A stretch of 54,498 nucleotides of DNA from assembly GCA_902571865.1 (NCBI GenBank), contig CACGDO010000009.1:1-54498 (forward strand). Direction: 5' to 3'. The position numbers were made by a program, and so were the translations under genes. This DNA is from an uncultured Alphaproteobacteria bacterium (lineage in GTDB: Bacteria; Pseudomonadota; Alphaproteobacteria; HIMB59; GCA-002718135). This document shows, in pieces, positions 6,845 through 17,355 of this stretch (positions are counted from its first letter, which is position 1; every line of letters begins with the position of its first letter). The notes beneath the pieces are model-generated. The model was not told where the DNA came from. It searched no databases and saw nothing but the letters and a program-made list of their open reading frames with translations.

Positions 6845-6906
6845 TGGTGGAGACGCCGGGTACCGCCCCCGGGTCCGAATAACTTATTGCACAAAGCATT
6901 TATTAT
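6845..6906 (-). ncRNA. ssrA: tmRNA, acceptor piece (permuted two-piece ssrA)
   Basis: On the minus strand this precedes the coding piece, the permuted order of alphaproteobacterial tmRNA. It contains the P2 strand ATAAA-TG-CTTTGT (6903-6891), a T-arm with CCGGG/CCCGG closing a 7-base loop, the acceptor strand CGTCTCC, discriminator A and an encoded CCA ending at 6845. Only four bases (6841-6844, ATAT on either strand) separate CCA from the G that starts the coding piece, a very short intervening segment. The 5' end of this piece is uncertain by several bases. Confidence 0.85.
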
Positions 6907-6945
6907 CTTAGTTGCATAGCAACACTCTCATTATACCTTAAACTA

Positions 6946-6951
6946 ATTATA
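6946..6951 (-). promoter_or_regulatory. Probable -10 box of the tmRNA precursor
   Basis: TATAAT on the minus strand, about 40 bases upstream of the first paired base of the acceptor piece, predicting transcription from near 6939. No convincing -35 hexamer was found at 16-18 bp. The gene-free stretch 6577-7026 holds repeat B's right copy, att-like copy 3, the tmRNA gene and this promoter; I see nothing else in it. Confidence 0.5.
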
Positions 6952-7026
6952 CTTGAAAGTTTTGTCTTGAAGCCTAGCAATTAAAAAAAAAAATTGTTAC
7001 TAATTAAGACATAAAATAAAAAAAAT

Positions 7027-7515
7027 ATGATCAAAGCAATAATGGCAGTAGATGAAAAAGGGGGTATAAGTAAGGGCCAAAGTATGCCTTGGCCTAAAAA
7101 TTCAATTGACTTAAAATGGTTCAAAGAAAATACTCTAAATAATGTCGTTGTAATGGGAAGGAAGACTTGGGAAGATCCTTTTATGCCCACACCTCTAAAA
7201 TCAAGAATAAATGTTTTAATTACAAGTAAAGATAAAGAATTAATAGAAGGGGCAGATTATTACTTTAGTGGAAACATAAATGATCAAATTCAAAATCTTC
7301 AATCAGAATATAAAGATATGGATATTTTTATAATTGGAGGTTCAGAAATAATAAATTTAACTTTTAAATCCATAGAACAATTTTATCTCACTAGAATCTA
7401 CGGTAATTACAATTGTGAAAAATTTATAGATATTACTTCTATAAAAAATAATATGAAAATGATTAAAAAAATAAATGGAGACTCAACTTGCCATTTTGAG
7501 ATTTGGGAAAGATGA
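7027..7515 (+). CDS. folA: Dihydrofolate reductase
   Basis: 162 residues, the usual length. Family landmarks: AIMAVDEKGGISKGQSMPW (4-22), the active-site acid Asp29 in IDLKWFK, the NADPH-binding MGRKTWE (43-49), INVLITS (61-67) and FIIGGSEI (about 103-110). The cytoplasmic enzyme regenerates tetrahydrofolate using NADPH. It pairs with thyA, which starts inside its stop codon (ATGA overlap); the two make the thymidylate cycle as one translational unit. Confidence 0.95.
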   Translation: MIKAIMAVDEKGGISKGQSMPWPKNSIDLKWFKENTLNNVVVMGRKTWEDPFMPTPLKSRINVLITSKDKELIEGADYYFSGNINDQIQNLQSEYKDMDIFIIGGSEIINLTFKSIEQFYLTRIYGNYNCEKFIDITSIKNNMKMIKKINGDSTCHFEIWER

Positions 7516-8342
7516 AACAATACCTGGATGCTTTGAGATATTGTTATGATAATGGCTCTGATGTTGAAAGTAGAGCGGGTGGTGTTAGAAAGTCTTTTGG
7601 TTATCAAATGCATTATGATCTATCAAAAGGTTTTCCTGCAATAACGACTAAAAAACTTGCATGGAAATCTGTAGTATCTGAGTTGTTGTGGTTTATCGAA
7701 GGTTCAGACGATGAGAGAAGACTTGCTGAAATTTTATACAATGATTCAAGAGAAAATTTAAAAGATAAAAAAACTATTTGGACCCAAAATGCTCAAGCAG
7801 ATTACTGGAAATCACAAGCTCGGTTTGAAGGAGATGTTGGTAAAATATATGGAGTTCAATGGAGAAATTTTAATGGAGAAGATCAAGTCTTAAATCTAAT
7901 TAAAGGACTCAAAGAAGATCCAAATGGAAGGCGCCATATTATTTCAGCTTGGAATCCTCCAGAGATTAAAAATATGTCATTGCCAGCATGTCATGCATTT
8001 TCGCAATTTTTTATTTCTAATAACAAATTAAGTTGCCAATTATATCAAAGATCATGTGATATGTTTTTAGGAGTCCCCTTTAACATAGCTAGTTATAGTC
8101 TTTTAACTCATATGTTGGCAAGAGAGTGTAAATTAGAAGTTGGAACATTTATTCATTCTTTAGGAGATTTTCACATTTATAAAGAACATTTTGAGCAGGT
8201 TAAAATTCAATTAGAAAGAGCGCCTAAAAAATTACCTCAGCTTCAATTCGAAACAAAAGATTTTTTTAAATACAACGTAAATGATTTTAAATTAATAAAG
8301 TATCAGCATCATGAAAAAATTGATGCTCTAATGAATGTTTAA
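7512..8342 (+). CDS. thyA: Thymidylate synthase
   Basis: 276 residues from the ATG that overlaps the folA stop; a TTG nine bases upstream would add three residues but lies inside folA and is less likely. The nucleophile is Cys160 in LPACHAFSQFF. The dUMP-binding RRHIISAWNP (140-149) and QRSCDMFLGVPFN (179-191) are intact. It methylates dUMP to dTMP with methylenetetrahydrofolate, producing the dihydrofolate that FolA recycles. Its last four bases overlap the convergent mrp gene. Confidence 0.96.
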   Translation: MKQYLDALRYCYDNGSDVESRAGGVRKSFGYQMHYDLSKGFPAITTKKLAWKSVVSELLWFIEGSDDERRLAEILYNDSRENLKDKKTIWTQNAQADYWKSQARFEGDVGKIYGVQWRNFNGEDQVLNLIKGLKEDPNGRRHIISAWNPPEIKNMSLPACHAFSQFFISNNKLSCQLYQRSCDMFLGVPFNIASYSLLTHMLARECKLEVGTFIHSLGDFHIYKEHFEQVKIQLERAPKKLPQLQFETKDFFKYNVNDFKLIKYQHHEKIDALMNV

Positions 8343-9382
8343 TCAAGAGATTTTTTTAAGTTTTTTGCAATTGATATAAATTTTTTTGAAATTTCACCAT
8401 CTGGATCATCTATCAAAGTAGGTATTCCATTGTCTGATTGAATTCTTAAATTTGTATCAATAGGAATTTCTCCTAAAAAAGGTATTTTAGATTCTTCAGC
8501 TTCTTTTTTCACACCATCTTTTGAAAATATATAATGTTTTTGATTACAATTATCACACATGAAATAACTCATGTTTTCCACAATACCAAGAATATCAACA
8601 TTAACTTTTTTAAACATATTTATTCCTTTTCTTGCATCAGTAAGAGCTACATCTTGAGGTGTAGAAATTATAATTGATCCTGAAAGTTTTGAACTTTGAG
8701 CCAAAGTAAGCTGGGCATCTCCAGTGCCTGGTGGTAGATCTATTATAAGGTAATCTAGTTCACCCCATTCAACCCCATTAAACATTTGCTCTAATGCTTT
8801 CATGACCATTGGTCCTCTCCAAATTGTTGGAGCCTCAGAGTCAAGAATAAAACCAATAGACATCAATTTTATTCCATAATTTTCTAAAGGTATAAGTTTT
8901 TTGTTTTCATTCATTATAGGTTTTTTTGAAATACCCATCATTCTAGGAATACTAGGACCATAAATGTCTGCATCAAGTAAACCAATTTTAAGATCTAGTG
9001 AGCTTAATGCTGTGGCAAGATTTACAGAAAATGTAGATTTACCAACACCACCCTTACCACTAGCAATTGCTATTATATTTTTTGCATCAATTTTAAATCT
9101 TTTGTTATCATTATTATTTGTTTTAGTACTTTCTACATCTGAGTTTATAATTACATTCACAGAAAGTATCCCAGAAATTTGTTCAACATTATTTTTAAGC
9201 AATCTTGCTATATTTAGATAAAGATCTTCTTTTTGACCTTTCACAAGTAAGGAAATGTTTACATTGCCATCTTTTACAACTGCTGAAATATTTTGATTTT
9301 TAGGATCAAAACTAAGATTTGTTTCAGGATCACTAAATTTCTTAGAAAATGTGTAAATTAAAGATAAAATTTCATCAGACAT
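8339..9382 (-). CDS. mrp: Mrp/ApbC-type Fe-S cluster carrier ATPase
   Basis: 347 residues. A weak MIP18/DUF59-like N-terminal region (1-80) precedes a ParA/MinD-type ATPase with the deviant Walker A GKGGVGKST (109-117), Asp in LLDADIYGPSIPRMMG, and LIIDLPPGTGD. The CxxC pair in CDNCNQKHY (about 269-272) is the Fe-S cluster site of this family. The cytoplasmic protein delivers Fe-S clusters to apo-enzymes. It is divergent from hflK with 86 bp between, and convergent with thyA. Confidence 0.93.
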   Translation of the reverse strand: MSDEILSLIYTFSKKFSDPETNLSFDPKNQNISAVVKDGNVNISLLVKGQKEDLYLNIARLLKNNVEQISGILSVNVIINSDVESTKTNNNDNKRFKIDAKNIIAIASGKGGVGKSTFSVNLATALSSLDLKIGLLDADIYGPSIPRMMGISKKPIMNENKKLIPLENYGIKLMSIGFILDSEAPTIWRGPMVMKALEQMFNGVEWGELDYLIIDLPPGTGDAQLTLAQSSKLSGSIIISTPQDVALTDARKGINMFKKVNVDILGIVENMSYFMCDNCNQKHYIFSKDGVKKEAEESKIPFLGEIPIDTNLRIQSDNGIPTLIDDPDGEISKKFISIAKNLKKSLD

Positions 9383-9468
9383 ACTTGATTTTTCCAGATT
9401 TACTCAAATATTAGTTATTAAATAATATAATTAGTGTTAGTAGATAGAACCAATATTATCAATAATAT

Positions 9469-10575
9469 ATGAACTGGAATAAAAATAACAACGACAATAA
9501 TCCATGGGGATCAGGTGGAAATAACAACCCTTGGGGTTCTGGAGGGTCTGGAGACGGTCCAAATAGAAGAGATTTTGAAGACTCCATTAGAAAAGCAAAA
9601 GATAGATTTGGAAATTTTAAATTTGGTGGCAGACGTAATCTTTCAATATTTATAATAGTAGCTGTTTTACTATGGCTAGCTACTGGTTTTTATAGAGTTG
9701 AGCCTGATGAGCAAGGTGTAGAGCTTTTATTTGGAAGATGGAACGGTCAAACAACTGAGCCTGGATTACATTACTTTTTTCCCACTCCAATCGGTCAAAC
9801 TGTTACACCTAAAGTTGAAATAATTAGAAAGATCAATGTTGGTTTTAGAAGTGCAAGTGATCTTGGTTTTGGCTCAAATTCAAATGCAGAGAGAAAAGTC
9901 ATTGAAGAAAGTTTAATGCTTACTGGTGATCAAAACATAGCAGATGTTGCATTCACAGTACTATTCAAAATAAAAGACGCTGGAAATTTTCTATTTAAGC
10001 TTAGAAATCCAGAACTTACTGTTAAAGATATGTCTGAAAGTGTTGTACGTGAAGTTGTTGGTCAAAGAGATCTTCAATTCTTACTTACCGAAGGTCGTCA
10101 AGAGGTTGAACAAGTTGTAAGAAATGAACTACAACTAGTTTTAGACTCCTATGAAAGTGGCGTTTTAATTCAATCAGTGCAGCTTCAAAGTGTTGATCCG
10201 CCCGATCAAGTTATTGATGCTTTTGATGAAGTTCAAAGGGCAAGACAAGATAAAGAAAGATTAGTTAACGAAGCAAACACTTATTTAAATAGAATCGTAC
10301 CTAATGCTCGTGGTGAAGCAGCCAAACTTGTTGAAGCAGCTACAGCATACAAAGAACAGGTAGTTAAACAAGCAGAAGGTGTGGCACAAAACTTTATAGA
10401 TGTTTACAATAGTTATAAAGATGCGAAAGAAGTTACAAAAAGAAGAATTTATCTTGAAACTTTGAGAGAAGTTTTAGAAGGTAAAAACAAAATAATTTTA
10501 GATGATACTGGAAATGGACAGGGTGTAGTTCCTTACCTACCATTGAATGAACTTAAAAAGTCAGGAAATAATTAA
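9469..10575 (+). CDS. hflK: HflK, membrane regulator of FtsH
   Basis: 368 residues. A Gly/Asn-rich N-terminus with two NPWGSGG units (about 10-27) is typical of HflK. One membrane helix (about 56-76) and an SPFH/prohibitin domain follow (TGFYRVEPDEQGVELLFGRW). A helical, Ala/Glu-rich region (about 255-330) is likely coiled coil. HflK and HflC form the periplasm-facing cage around FtsH. hflC follows after a single base. A TATTAT box at 9454-9459 would place the transcript start within a few bases of the ATG. Confidence 0.95.
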   Translation: MNWNKNNNDNNPWGSGGNNNPWGSGGSGDGPNRRDFEDSIRKAKDRFGNFKFGGRRNLSIFIIVAVLLWLATGFYRVEPDEQGVELLFGRWNGQTTEPGLHYFFPTPIGQTVTPKVEIIRKINVGFRSASDLGFGSNSNAERKVIEESLMLTGDQNIADVAFTVLFKIKDAGNFLFKLRNPELTVKDMSESVVREVVGQRDLQFLLTEGRQEVEQVVRNELQLVLDSYESGVLIQSVQLQSVDPPDQVIDAFDEVQRARQDKERLVNEANTYLNRIVPNARGEAAKLVEAATAYKEQVVKQAEGVAQNFIDVYNSYKDAKEVTKRRIYLETLREVLEGKNKIILDDTGNGQGVVPYLPLNELKKSGNN

Positions 10576-10576
10576 G

Positions 10577-11452
10577 ATGAGATTTAGTGCAAGAAATTTA
10601 CTTATAGTTTTAGTTTTATTTATTCTTTTCCTTACTTTCACGGGAGCTTTTTTTATTGTAAATGAAACTAAGCAAGCTTTGGTGCTTCAATTTGGTGATC
10701 CAAGAAAAGTTGTTACAAAACCTGGACTTCAATTTAAAATTCCATTTATTCAAGATGCTGTTTTTTTAGATTCTAGATTACTTAATCTCGATCCCCAACC
10801 TGAAGAAATGATACTTTCAGATCAAAAAAGAATTATTGTTGACTCATTCGCTAGATACAACATTGTTGATCCACTAAAATTTTATCAGACAGTTAGAAAT
10901 GAAACTACTTTTTCGGATAGATTTGGAAGAATTATAAACGCGGCAGTTAGAGGTGTAATTGCACAATACTCTTTGACATCTCTGCTAAGTGACGAACGTA
11001 TTAACATTATGAATGAAATTGAAAAACAAATTAAGGTTAATGAGAATTCTTTTGGTGTTAAAATTGTAGATATCAGAATTGGTAGAACAGATTTAACAGA
11101 ACAAGTATCTAATAACGTTTATCAAAGAATGCGTTCTGAACGTGAAAAAGAAGCAAATTTATTAAGAGCAGAAGGTGAAGAACTTTCTAAAGAAATTGTT
11201 GCATCAGCGGATAGACAACAAACTGTTATTTTAGCTGAAGCTGAAAGAACATCTTCAATACTAAGAGGTGAAGGAGATGCCGCAAAAAATAGAATACTAG
11301 GTGATGCTTATAGTCGTGATGAGGAATTTTTTGATTTTTTAAGAACAATGCAAGCTTGTAAAGATACTTTTGGGGACACAGAGATGTCAATGGTAATTGC
11401 ACCTGGAGAAGTTTGTGAAAAATTTTTTGGTGAAATAGATATCCAAAATTAA
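10577..11452 (+). CDS. hflC: HflC, membrane regulator of FtsH
   Basis: 291 residues. I chose the ATG one base after the hflK stop, because it gives the standard short cytoplasmic tail MRFSARN before the membrane helix (about 7-28). An in-frame ATG at 10547 lies inside hflK. An SPFH domain begins at FFIVNETKQALVLQFGDPR, and the C-terminal helix carries Arg/Glu/Ala heptads. Partner of HflK in the FtsH complex. The TAA stop overlaps the next ATG by one base. Confidence 0.95.
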   Translation: MRFSARNLLIVLVLFILFLTFTGAFFIVNETKQALVLQFGDPRKVVTKPGLQFKIPFIQDAVFLDSRLLNLDPQPEEMILSDQKRIIVDSFARYNIVDPLKFYQTVRNETTFSDRFGRIINAAVRGVIAQYSLTSLLSDERINIMNEIEKQIKVNENSFGVKIVDIRIGRTDLTEQVSNNVYQRMRSEREKEANLLRAEGEELSKEIVASADRQQTVILAEAERTSSILRGEGDAAKNRILGDAYSRDEEFFDFLRTMQACKDTFGDTEMSMVIAPGEVCEKFFGEIDIQN

Positions 11453-11652
11453 TGTTTGAAATTTTAATAATGAGCATAGGTCTAGTGCTGATCATTGAAG
11501 GCATACTCTATTTTTTCTTAGCGAACAATTTAAAGAAATATCTCGATATGCTCTCTCTTATTAATCCACAAACTGTAAAAAATATTAGTTTATTTTTTGC
11601 TCTTTTAGGACTGTGCCTTATTTATTTCACGTTCAAATATTATGACAATTAA
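11452..11652 (+). CDS. DUF2065 family small membrane protein
   Basis: 66 residues with two membrane helices, one near residues 3-24 (IGLVLIIEGILYFFLANNLKKY) and one near 46-62. The pattern and its place between hflC and degP match YjeT/DUF2065 proteins, which accompany hflKC in many proteobacteria. Function is unknown. It starts in the hflC stop (TAATG) and overlaps the first possible degP ATG. Confidence 0.85.
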   Translation: MFEILIMSIGLVLIIEGILYFFLANNLKKYLDMLSLINPQTVKNISLFFALLGLCLIYFTFKYYDN

Positions 11653-13015
11653 TATGAGAATTAAATTTTTATTTTTAATTTCTATTTTATTTTCGAAACC
11701 ATTACTTGCTGTACCTGAGAGTTTTGCTGATTTAGTAGAACAATTATCTCCTGCAGTAGTTAGTATTGCATCAACTACTATTGTTGAAAATAATAACCAA
11801 AATCAAATACCACAATTTCCAGAGGGATCTCCTTTTGATGATTTTTTTAAAGAATATTTTGACCGTGATCAAAGACGCTCACAGCGACCAATGACAGGAC
11901 TCGGTTCAGGTTTTATAATAAGTGAAGATGGTATAGTTGTTACAAATAATCATGTAATTGAAGGAGCTGATGAAATAACTGTTATTCTAAATGATGAAAC
12001 AGAATTTACAGCTGAATTACTTGGAAGAGATCCCAAAGCAGACATAGCTGTATTGAAAATTGATCCAAAAAATAAAAAACTTACATATGTTGGTTGGGGA
12101 GACTCGGATAAAATGAGAGTTGGAGATTGGTCAATTGCAATTGGAAACCCTCTTGGTTTGGGAGGCACTGTCACAGCAGGAATTATATCTGCAATCTCAA
12201 GAGATTTAGGTAGTGGGCCGTATGTCAAATTTTTACAAACAGACGCATCTATTAATCGTGGTAATTCCGGTGGACCATTATTTAATTTAGATGGAGAGGT
12301 AATAGGAATTAACACGGCAATTGTTTCACAAACAGGTGGAAGTATTGGTTTAGGATTTGCAATACCTGCGAACAGCGCCAAAAAAATAGTACAACAATTA
12401 AAAGATTTTGGAAAAACTAAGAGAGGTTGGTTAGGCGTACAAATTCAACCTGTTACAAAGGATTTTGCGGAAAGTCTTGGATTGCCTGATCAAAAAGGCG
12501 CATTCATATCCAATGTCAATCCTAATGGTCCCTCAAAAACTGCTGGATTAGAACCAGGCGATGTAATTTTAAAATTTAATAATATAGAAATTAAAAAGAT
12601 GCCTGATCTACCAAGAGTTGTTGCAGAGTCGGATGTAGGCTCGACTGCAATATTAGAAGTTTGGAGAAAAAATAAAAAAATTCGTATTGAGGTAATATTA
12701 GGAGAATTACCTGGAGAGGTAGTTACGGAGAGAAAAACAACTACAAATATTGAAAAAAATTTAAAAATTGAATCTTTAGGAATTACTATTGAAGATCATA
12801 AAAGTGGGGTAAAAGTAATTTCAATTGACGATATTGATAGTAGTTTGCAAAATGGAGACATAATAACAGAAGTTAATAGAGAGGTTATTAACAATATGAA
12901 TTCATTTGAAGAATTAGTAAATTCTTTAGAAAAAACAGGCAGATCCTCATTATTACTAAAAATAATTAGAGATGATGAGCAAAATTGGGTAACAATTAAA
13001 TTTAAGAATAATTGA
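11642..13015 (+). CDS. degP: Do/DegP-family periplasmic serine protease
   Basis: 457 residues. The signal peptide MRIKFLFLISILFSKPLLA begins at the second Met (11654), so either ATG (11642 or 11654) may be used. Catalytic triad: His104 (TNNHVIEGADE), Asp134 (KADIAVLKI) and Ser209 (NRGNSGGPLF). Two PDZ domains follow, the first with RGWLGVQIQPV and GLEPGDVI, the second from about residue 370. It degrades or refolds misfolded envelope proteins. It sits behind hflKC, as in many alphaproteobacteria. Its TGA overlaps the TTG start of miaA. Confidence 0.94.
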   Translation: MTINMRIKFLFLISILFSKPLLAVPESFADLVEQLSPAVVSIASTTIVENNNQNQIPQFPEGSPFDDFFKEYFDRDQRRSQRPMTGLGSGFIISEDGIVVTNNHVIEGADEITVILNDETEFTAELLGRDPKADIAVLKIDPKNKKLTYVGWGDSDKMRVGDWSIAIGNPLGLGGTVTAGIISAISRDLGSGPYVKFLQTDASINRGNSGGPLFNLDGEVIGINTAIVSQTGGSIGLGFAIPANSAKKIVQQLKDFGKTKRGWLGVQIQPVTKDFAESLGLPDQKGAFISNVNPNGPSKTAGLEPGDVILKFNNIEIKKMPDLPRVVAESDVGSTAILEVWRKNKKIRIEVILGELPGEVVTERKTTTNIEKNLKIESLGITIEDHKSGVKVISIDDIDSSLQNGDIITEVNREVINNMNSFEELVNSLEKTGRSSLLLKIIRDDEQNWVTIKFKNN

Positions 13016-13935
13016 AAACTCAAATCTATTTTGTATTAGGCCCAACTGCATCAGGAAAATCAAAATTTGCTTTAAGGTTAGCGAACAAACTAAATGGAGA
13101 AATTATAAATGCTGATAGTATGCAGATTTATAATGAGTTAAGTATCTTAACTGCTAGACCAACTATAAATGATCAAAAAAAAATCAATCATCATCTTTAT
13201 GGTTTTGTTAAAGGTGATGTTAGATTTAATGTTCAAAAATGGTGTGAGGAAGCATCAAAAAAAATTAATTATTTAGTTAATAAAAATATAACTCCTATTT
13301 TAGTTGGAGGTACAGGTCTTTACATAGAATCTTTAATTAATGGAATATTTTCAATTCCATCTATTCCAGAAAAAGTAAAAATAGATTCAGAAAAAATGAT
13401 TTTAAAAATTGGTAAGGAAAATTTTTATAATTTAGTTAAAGAGCTTGACAGTGATGCAATGATTAAAATTGCGCCTAACGATATTCAAAGAATAAGAAGA
13501 ATATGGGAAGTAAATTTTTTTACTAACAAAAAATTTAGTGACTGGAAAAAAAGTAAAAATAAAAATTTTATTAATTTAAAAAATTACAAAATATTATTAT
13601 TTCTTCCAGATAGAAAAGAAAACTATAGAAGAGTAGATCATAGAACATACTTAATGATCGAAGATGGTGCGATAGAGGAAGTCAAAAATTTACTTAAATT
13701 AAATTATAATAATAGCTTACCAATAATGAAAGCTCACGGAGTTCCTGAAATTCAATCTTATCTTAATAACGAAGTATCAATTGAGGAATGTATTTCTAAA
13801 ATACAGCAAGTAACAAGAAACTATGTAAAAAGACAACATACTTGGTGGAGATCTTCAAATCTTAATATTTTTAAAAAATTTAATCAATTTCCGGATGAAA
13901 TTGACTTAAAATCCATTAATTTTAAGCAAAATTGA
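13012..13935 (+). CDS. miaA: tRNA dimethylallyltransferase
   Basis: 307 residues starting at TTG, within the degP stop (TTGA). No ATG lies upstream of the P-loop, so TTG is required to keep GPTASGKS (10-17). Other family blocks: NADSMQIYNELSILTARP (33-50), the GGTGLYIESLI segment, and LFLPDRKENYRRVDHRT. MiaA transfers a dimethylallyl group to A37 of UNN-reading tRNAs. Last gene of the hflK unit; 47 bp separate it from ilvB. Confidence 0.94.
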   Translation: MKTQIYFVLGPTASGKSKFALRLANKLNGEIINADSMQIYNELSILTARPTINDQKKINHHLYGFVKGDVRFNVQKWCEEASKKINYLVNKNITPILVGGTGLYIESLINGIFSIPSIPEKVKIDSEKMILKIGKENFYNLVKELDSDAMIKIAPNDIQRIRRIWEVNFFTNKKFSDWKKSKNKNFINLKNYKILLFLPDRKENYRRVDHRTYLMIEDGAIEEVKNLLKLNYNNSLPIMKAHGVPEIQSYLNNEVSIEECISKIQQVTRNYVKRQHTWWRSSNLNIFKKFNQFPDEIDLKSINFKQN

Positions 13936-13982
13936 ACTAATTTATTGATTTTATTTTATCCACAGCCTATGAGCTAAAATCA

Positions 13983-15748
13983 ATGAATAATGAAATAACA
14001 GGTGCTGAAATTGTATTAAAAAGTTTAGCTGAGCAAGGCGTAGAGGTTGTATTTGGATATCCTGGTGGTGCGGTATTACCCATATACGATACTTTATTTA
14101 AACAGAATTCTATCAAGCACGTTTTAGTAAGACAAGAGGGTGGTGCGATACATGCAGCTGAAGGTTATGCTAGGTCAACTGGTAAAACTGGAGTAGTTCT
14201 TGTTACATCTGGGCCTGGTGCAACAAATGTTGTAACGGGTTTAACTGACGCAATGATGGATAGTGTACCTATTGTATGTATAACTGGACAGGTACCTCAA
14301 CACTTAATTGGCAGTGATGCATTTCAAGAATGCGACACGACAGGTATAACGAGACCTTGTACTAAACATAATTACTTAGTTAAGGATGTTAATAAATTAT
14401 CTTCTGTATTTCATGAAGCATTTACCATTGCTCAAAATGGAAGACCAGGTCCTGTATTAATTGATATACCTAAAGATGTTCAATTTGCTTCGGGAACTTA
14501 TGAAGAAAAAAATAAAATTATTATTCCTTCTCATAGATTGTTTGAACCAAGTCCTGATTTTGAAAAAAATAAAATTGAAGAAGGAGTAGAATTAATTTCA
14601 AAAGCTAAAAAACCAATTTTTTATATTGGTGGTGGATGTATTAATTCTGGTCCAAAAGCTTCAAAATTAGTTAGAGAATTTATAAATATGGTTGGGTCAC
14701 CAGTAACAATGACATTAATGGGTCTGGGAGTTGTAGGTTCATCAGATAAAAACTCACTTGGGATGCTTGGAATGCATGGAATGTACGAAGCTAATATGGC
14801 TATGCATGAATGTGATGTCATGATTAATATTGGTGCAAGATTTGATGATAGAGTAACAGGAAGACTTGATGCTTTCTCGCCTAACTCAAAGAAAATTCAT
14901 ATTGATATTGATGAAAGTAATATCAACAAAACAATAAACGTTGATGTTCCAATAATAGGTGATGTTAAACAAGTTGTCGAAAAAATGATTTCGATTTGGA
15001 AAGAAAAAAATTATAAAATAGATACTGATTCATTAAAATTGTGGTGGGATAAAATCAATGAATGGAAAGAAGTAGATTGTTTAAACTACAATAATGAAGG
15101 CAAGCAGATAAAACCGCAGTATGCTGTTCAAAGACTTTATGAGTTAACAAAAAATACAAAAACATTTATTACAACTGAAGTAGGTCAACATCAAATGTGG
15201 GCTGCTCAATTCTATAAATTTGAAGAACCAAATAGATGGCTAACTTCAGGTGGTTTAGGAACTATGGGATATGGTTTTCCTGCTGCTATTGGAGCTCAGG
15301 TTGGACATCCTGATGCTTTAGTAGTCGATATAGCAGGAGACGCCTCTATACTCATGAATATTCAAGAAATGAGCACTGCTGTCCAATATAGATTGCCTGT
15401 AAAAATATTTATTTTAAACAATGAATACATGGGAATGGTTAGGCAATGGCAGGAACTTTTACATGGTGGAAGATATTCCGAAAGTTATACTGATAGTTTA
15501 CCTGATTTTGTAAAGTTAGCTGAAAGTTACAAGGCTGTTGGTTTAAGAGCAAAAACAACTGATGACCTTGATAATGTTATAAATCAAATGATAGAAACAA
15601 AAAATACAGTAATTGCAGATATTTGGGTAACTAAAGAAGAGAATTGCTTTCCAATGATTCAAAGTGGATCTGCTCATAATGAAATGATGTTAAGTAAAGA
15701 TCAAAAACAAGACAAAAAATCTGCCGAAAAAGGAAAAATTTTAGTTTA

Positions 15749-15749
<1 letters not shown>
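13983..15749 (+). CDS. ilvB: Acetolactate synthase, large subunit
   Basis: 588 residues. The three ThDP-enzyme domains are visible. N-terminal: GYPGGAVLPIYD, and the catalytic Glu in RQEGGAIHAAEGYARS. Central FAD-binding domain: GMLGMHGMYEAN. C-terminal metal/ThDP motif: GDASILMNIQE...NNEYMGMVRQWQ. It condenses two pyruvates, or pyruvate with 2-oxobutyrate, the first common step of Val/Leu/Ile synthesis. ilvH starts in its stop codon (TAATG), consistent with a 1:1 complex. Confidence 0.97.
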
Positions 15750-17313
<1,564 letters not shown>

Positions 17314-17320
17314 ATGAAAG

Positions 17321-17348
17321 TTTAATAAAATTTTGATTAGTGTATAAT
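17321..17348 (+). promoter_or_regulatory. Probable promoter of leuA
   Basis: TATAAT at 17343-17348 with a TTTAAT -35-like box at 17321-17326 (16-bp spacer). Transcription would start at about 17355, one base before the leuA ATG, predicting a leaderless or nearly leaderless mRNA. No Shine-Dalgarno is present. Confidence 0.5.
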
Positions 17349-17355
17349 TAAAGAA

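Noticed and set aside
6680-6960. The conserved GC-rich block read on the plus strand as 6S RNA or another plus-strand RNA
   Set aside because: Only the minus strand gives the acceptor stem, T-arm with CCA, P2 and an ANDNRLALAA frame, which identify tmRNA.
6981-7190. Minus-strand frame of 69 codons opposite folA
   Set aside because: It lies antisense to the well-supported folA and shows no family features.
11950-12381. Long minus-strand open frame (143 codons) opposite degP
   Set aside because: It mirrors the codons of the protease domain; composition (Pro/Ser-rich) is that of an antisense shadow.
13936-13982. ilv leader peptide and attenuator before ilvB
   Set aside because: The gap is only 47 bp, with no Leu/Val/Ile-rich short frame and no terminator hairpin.
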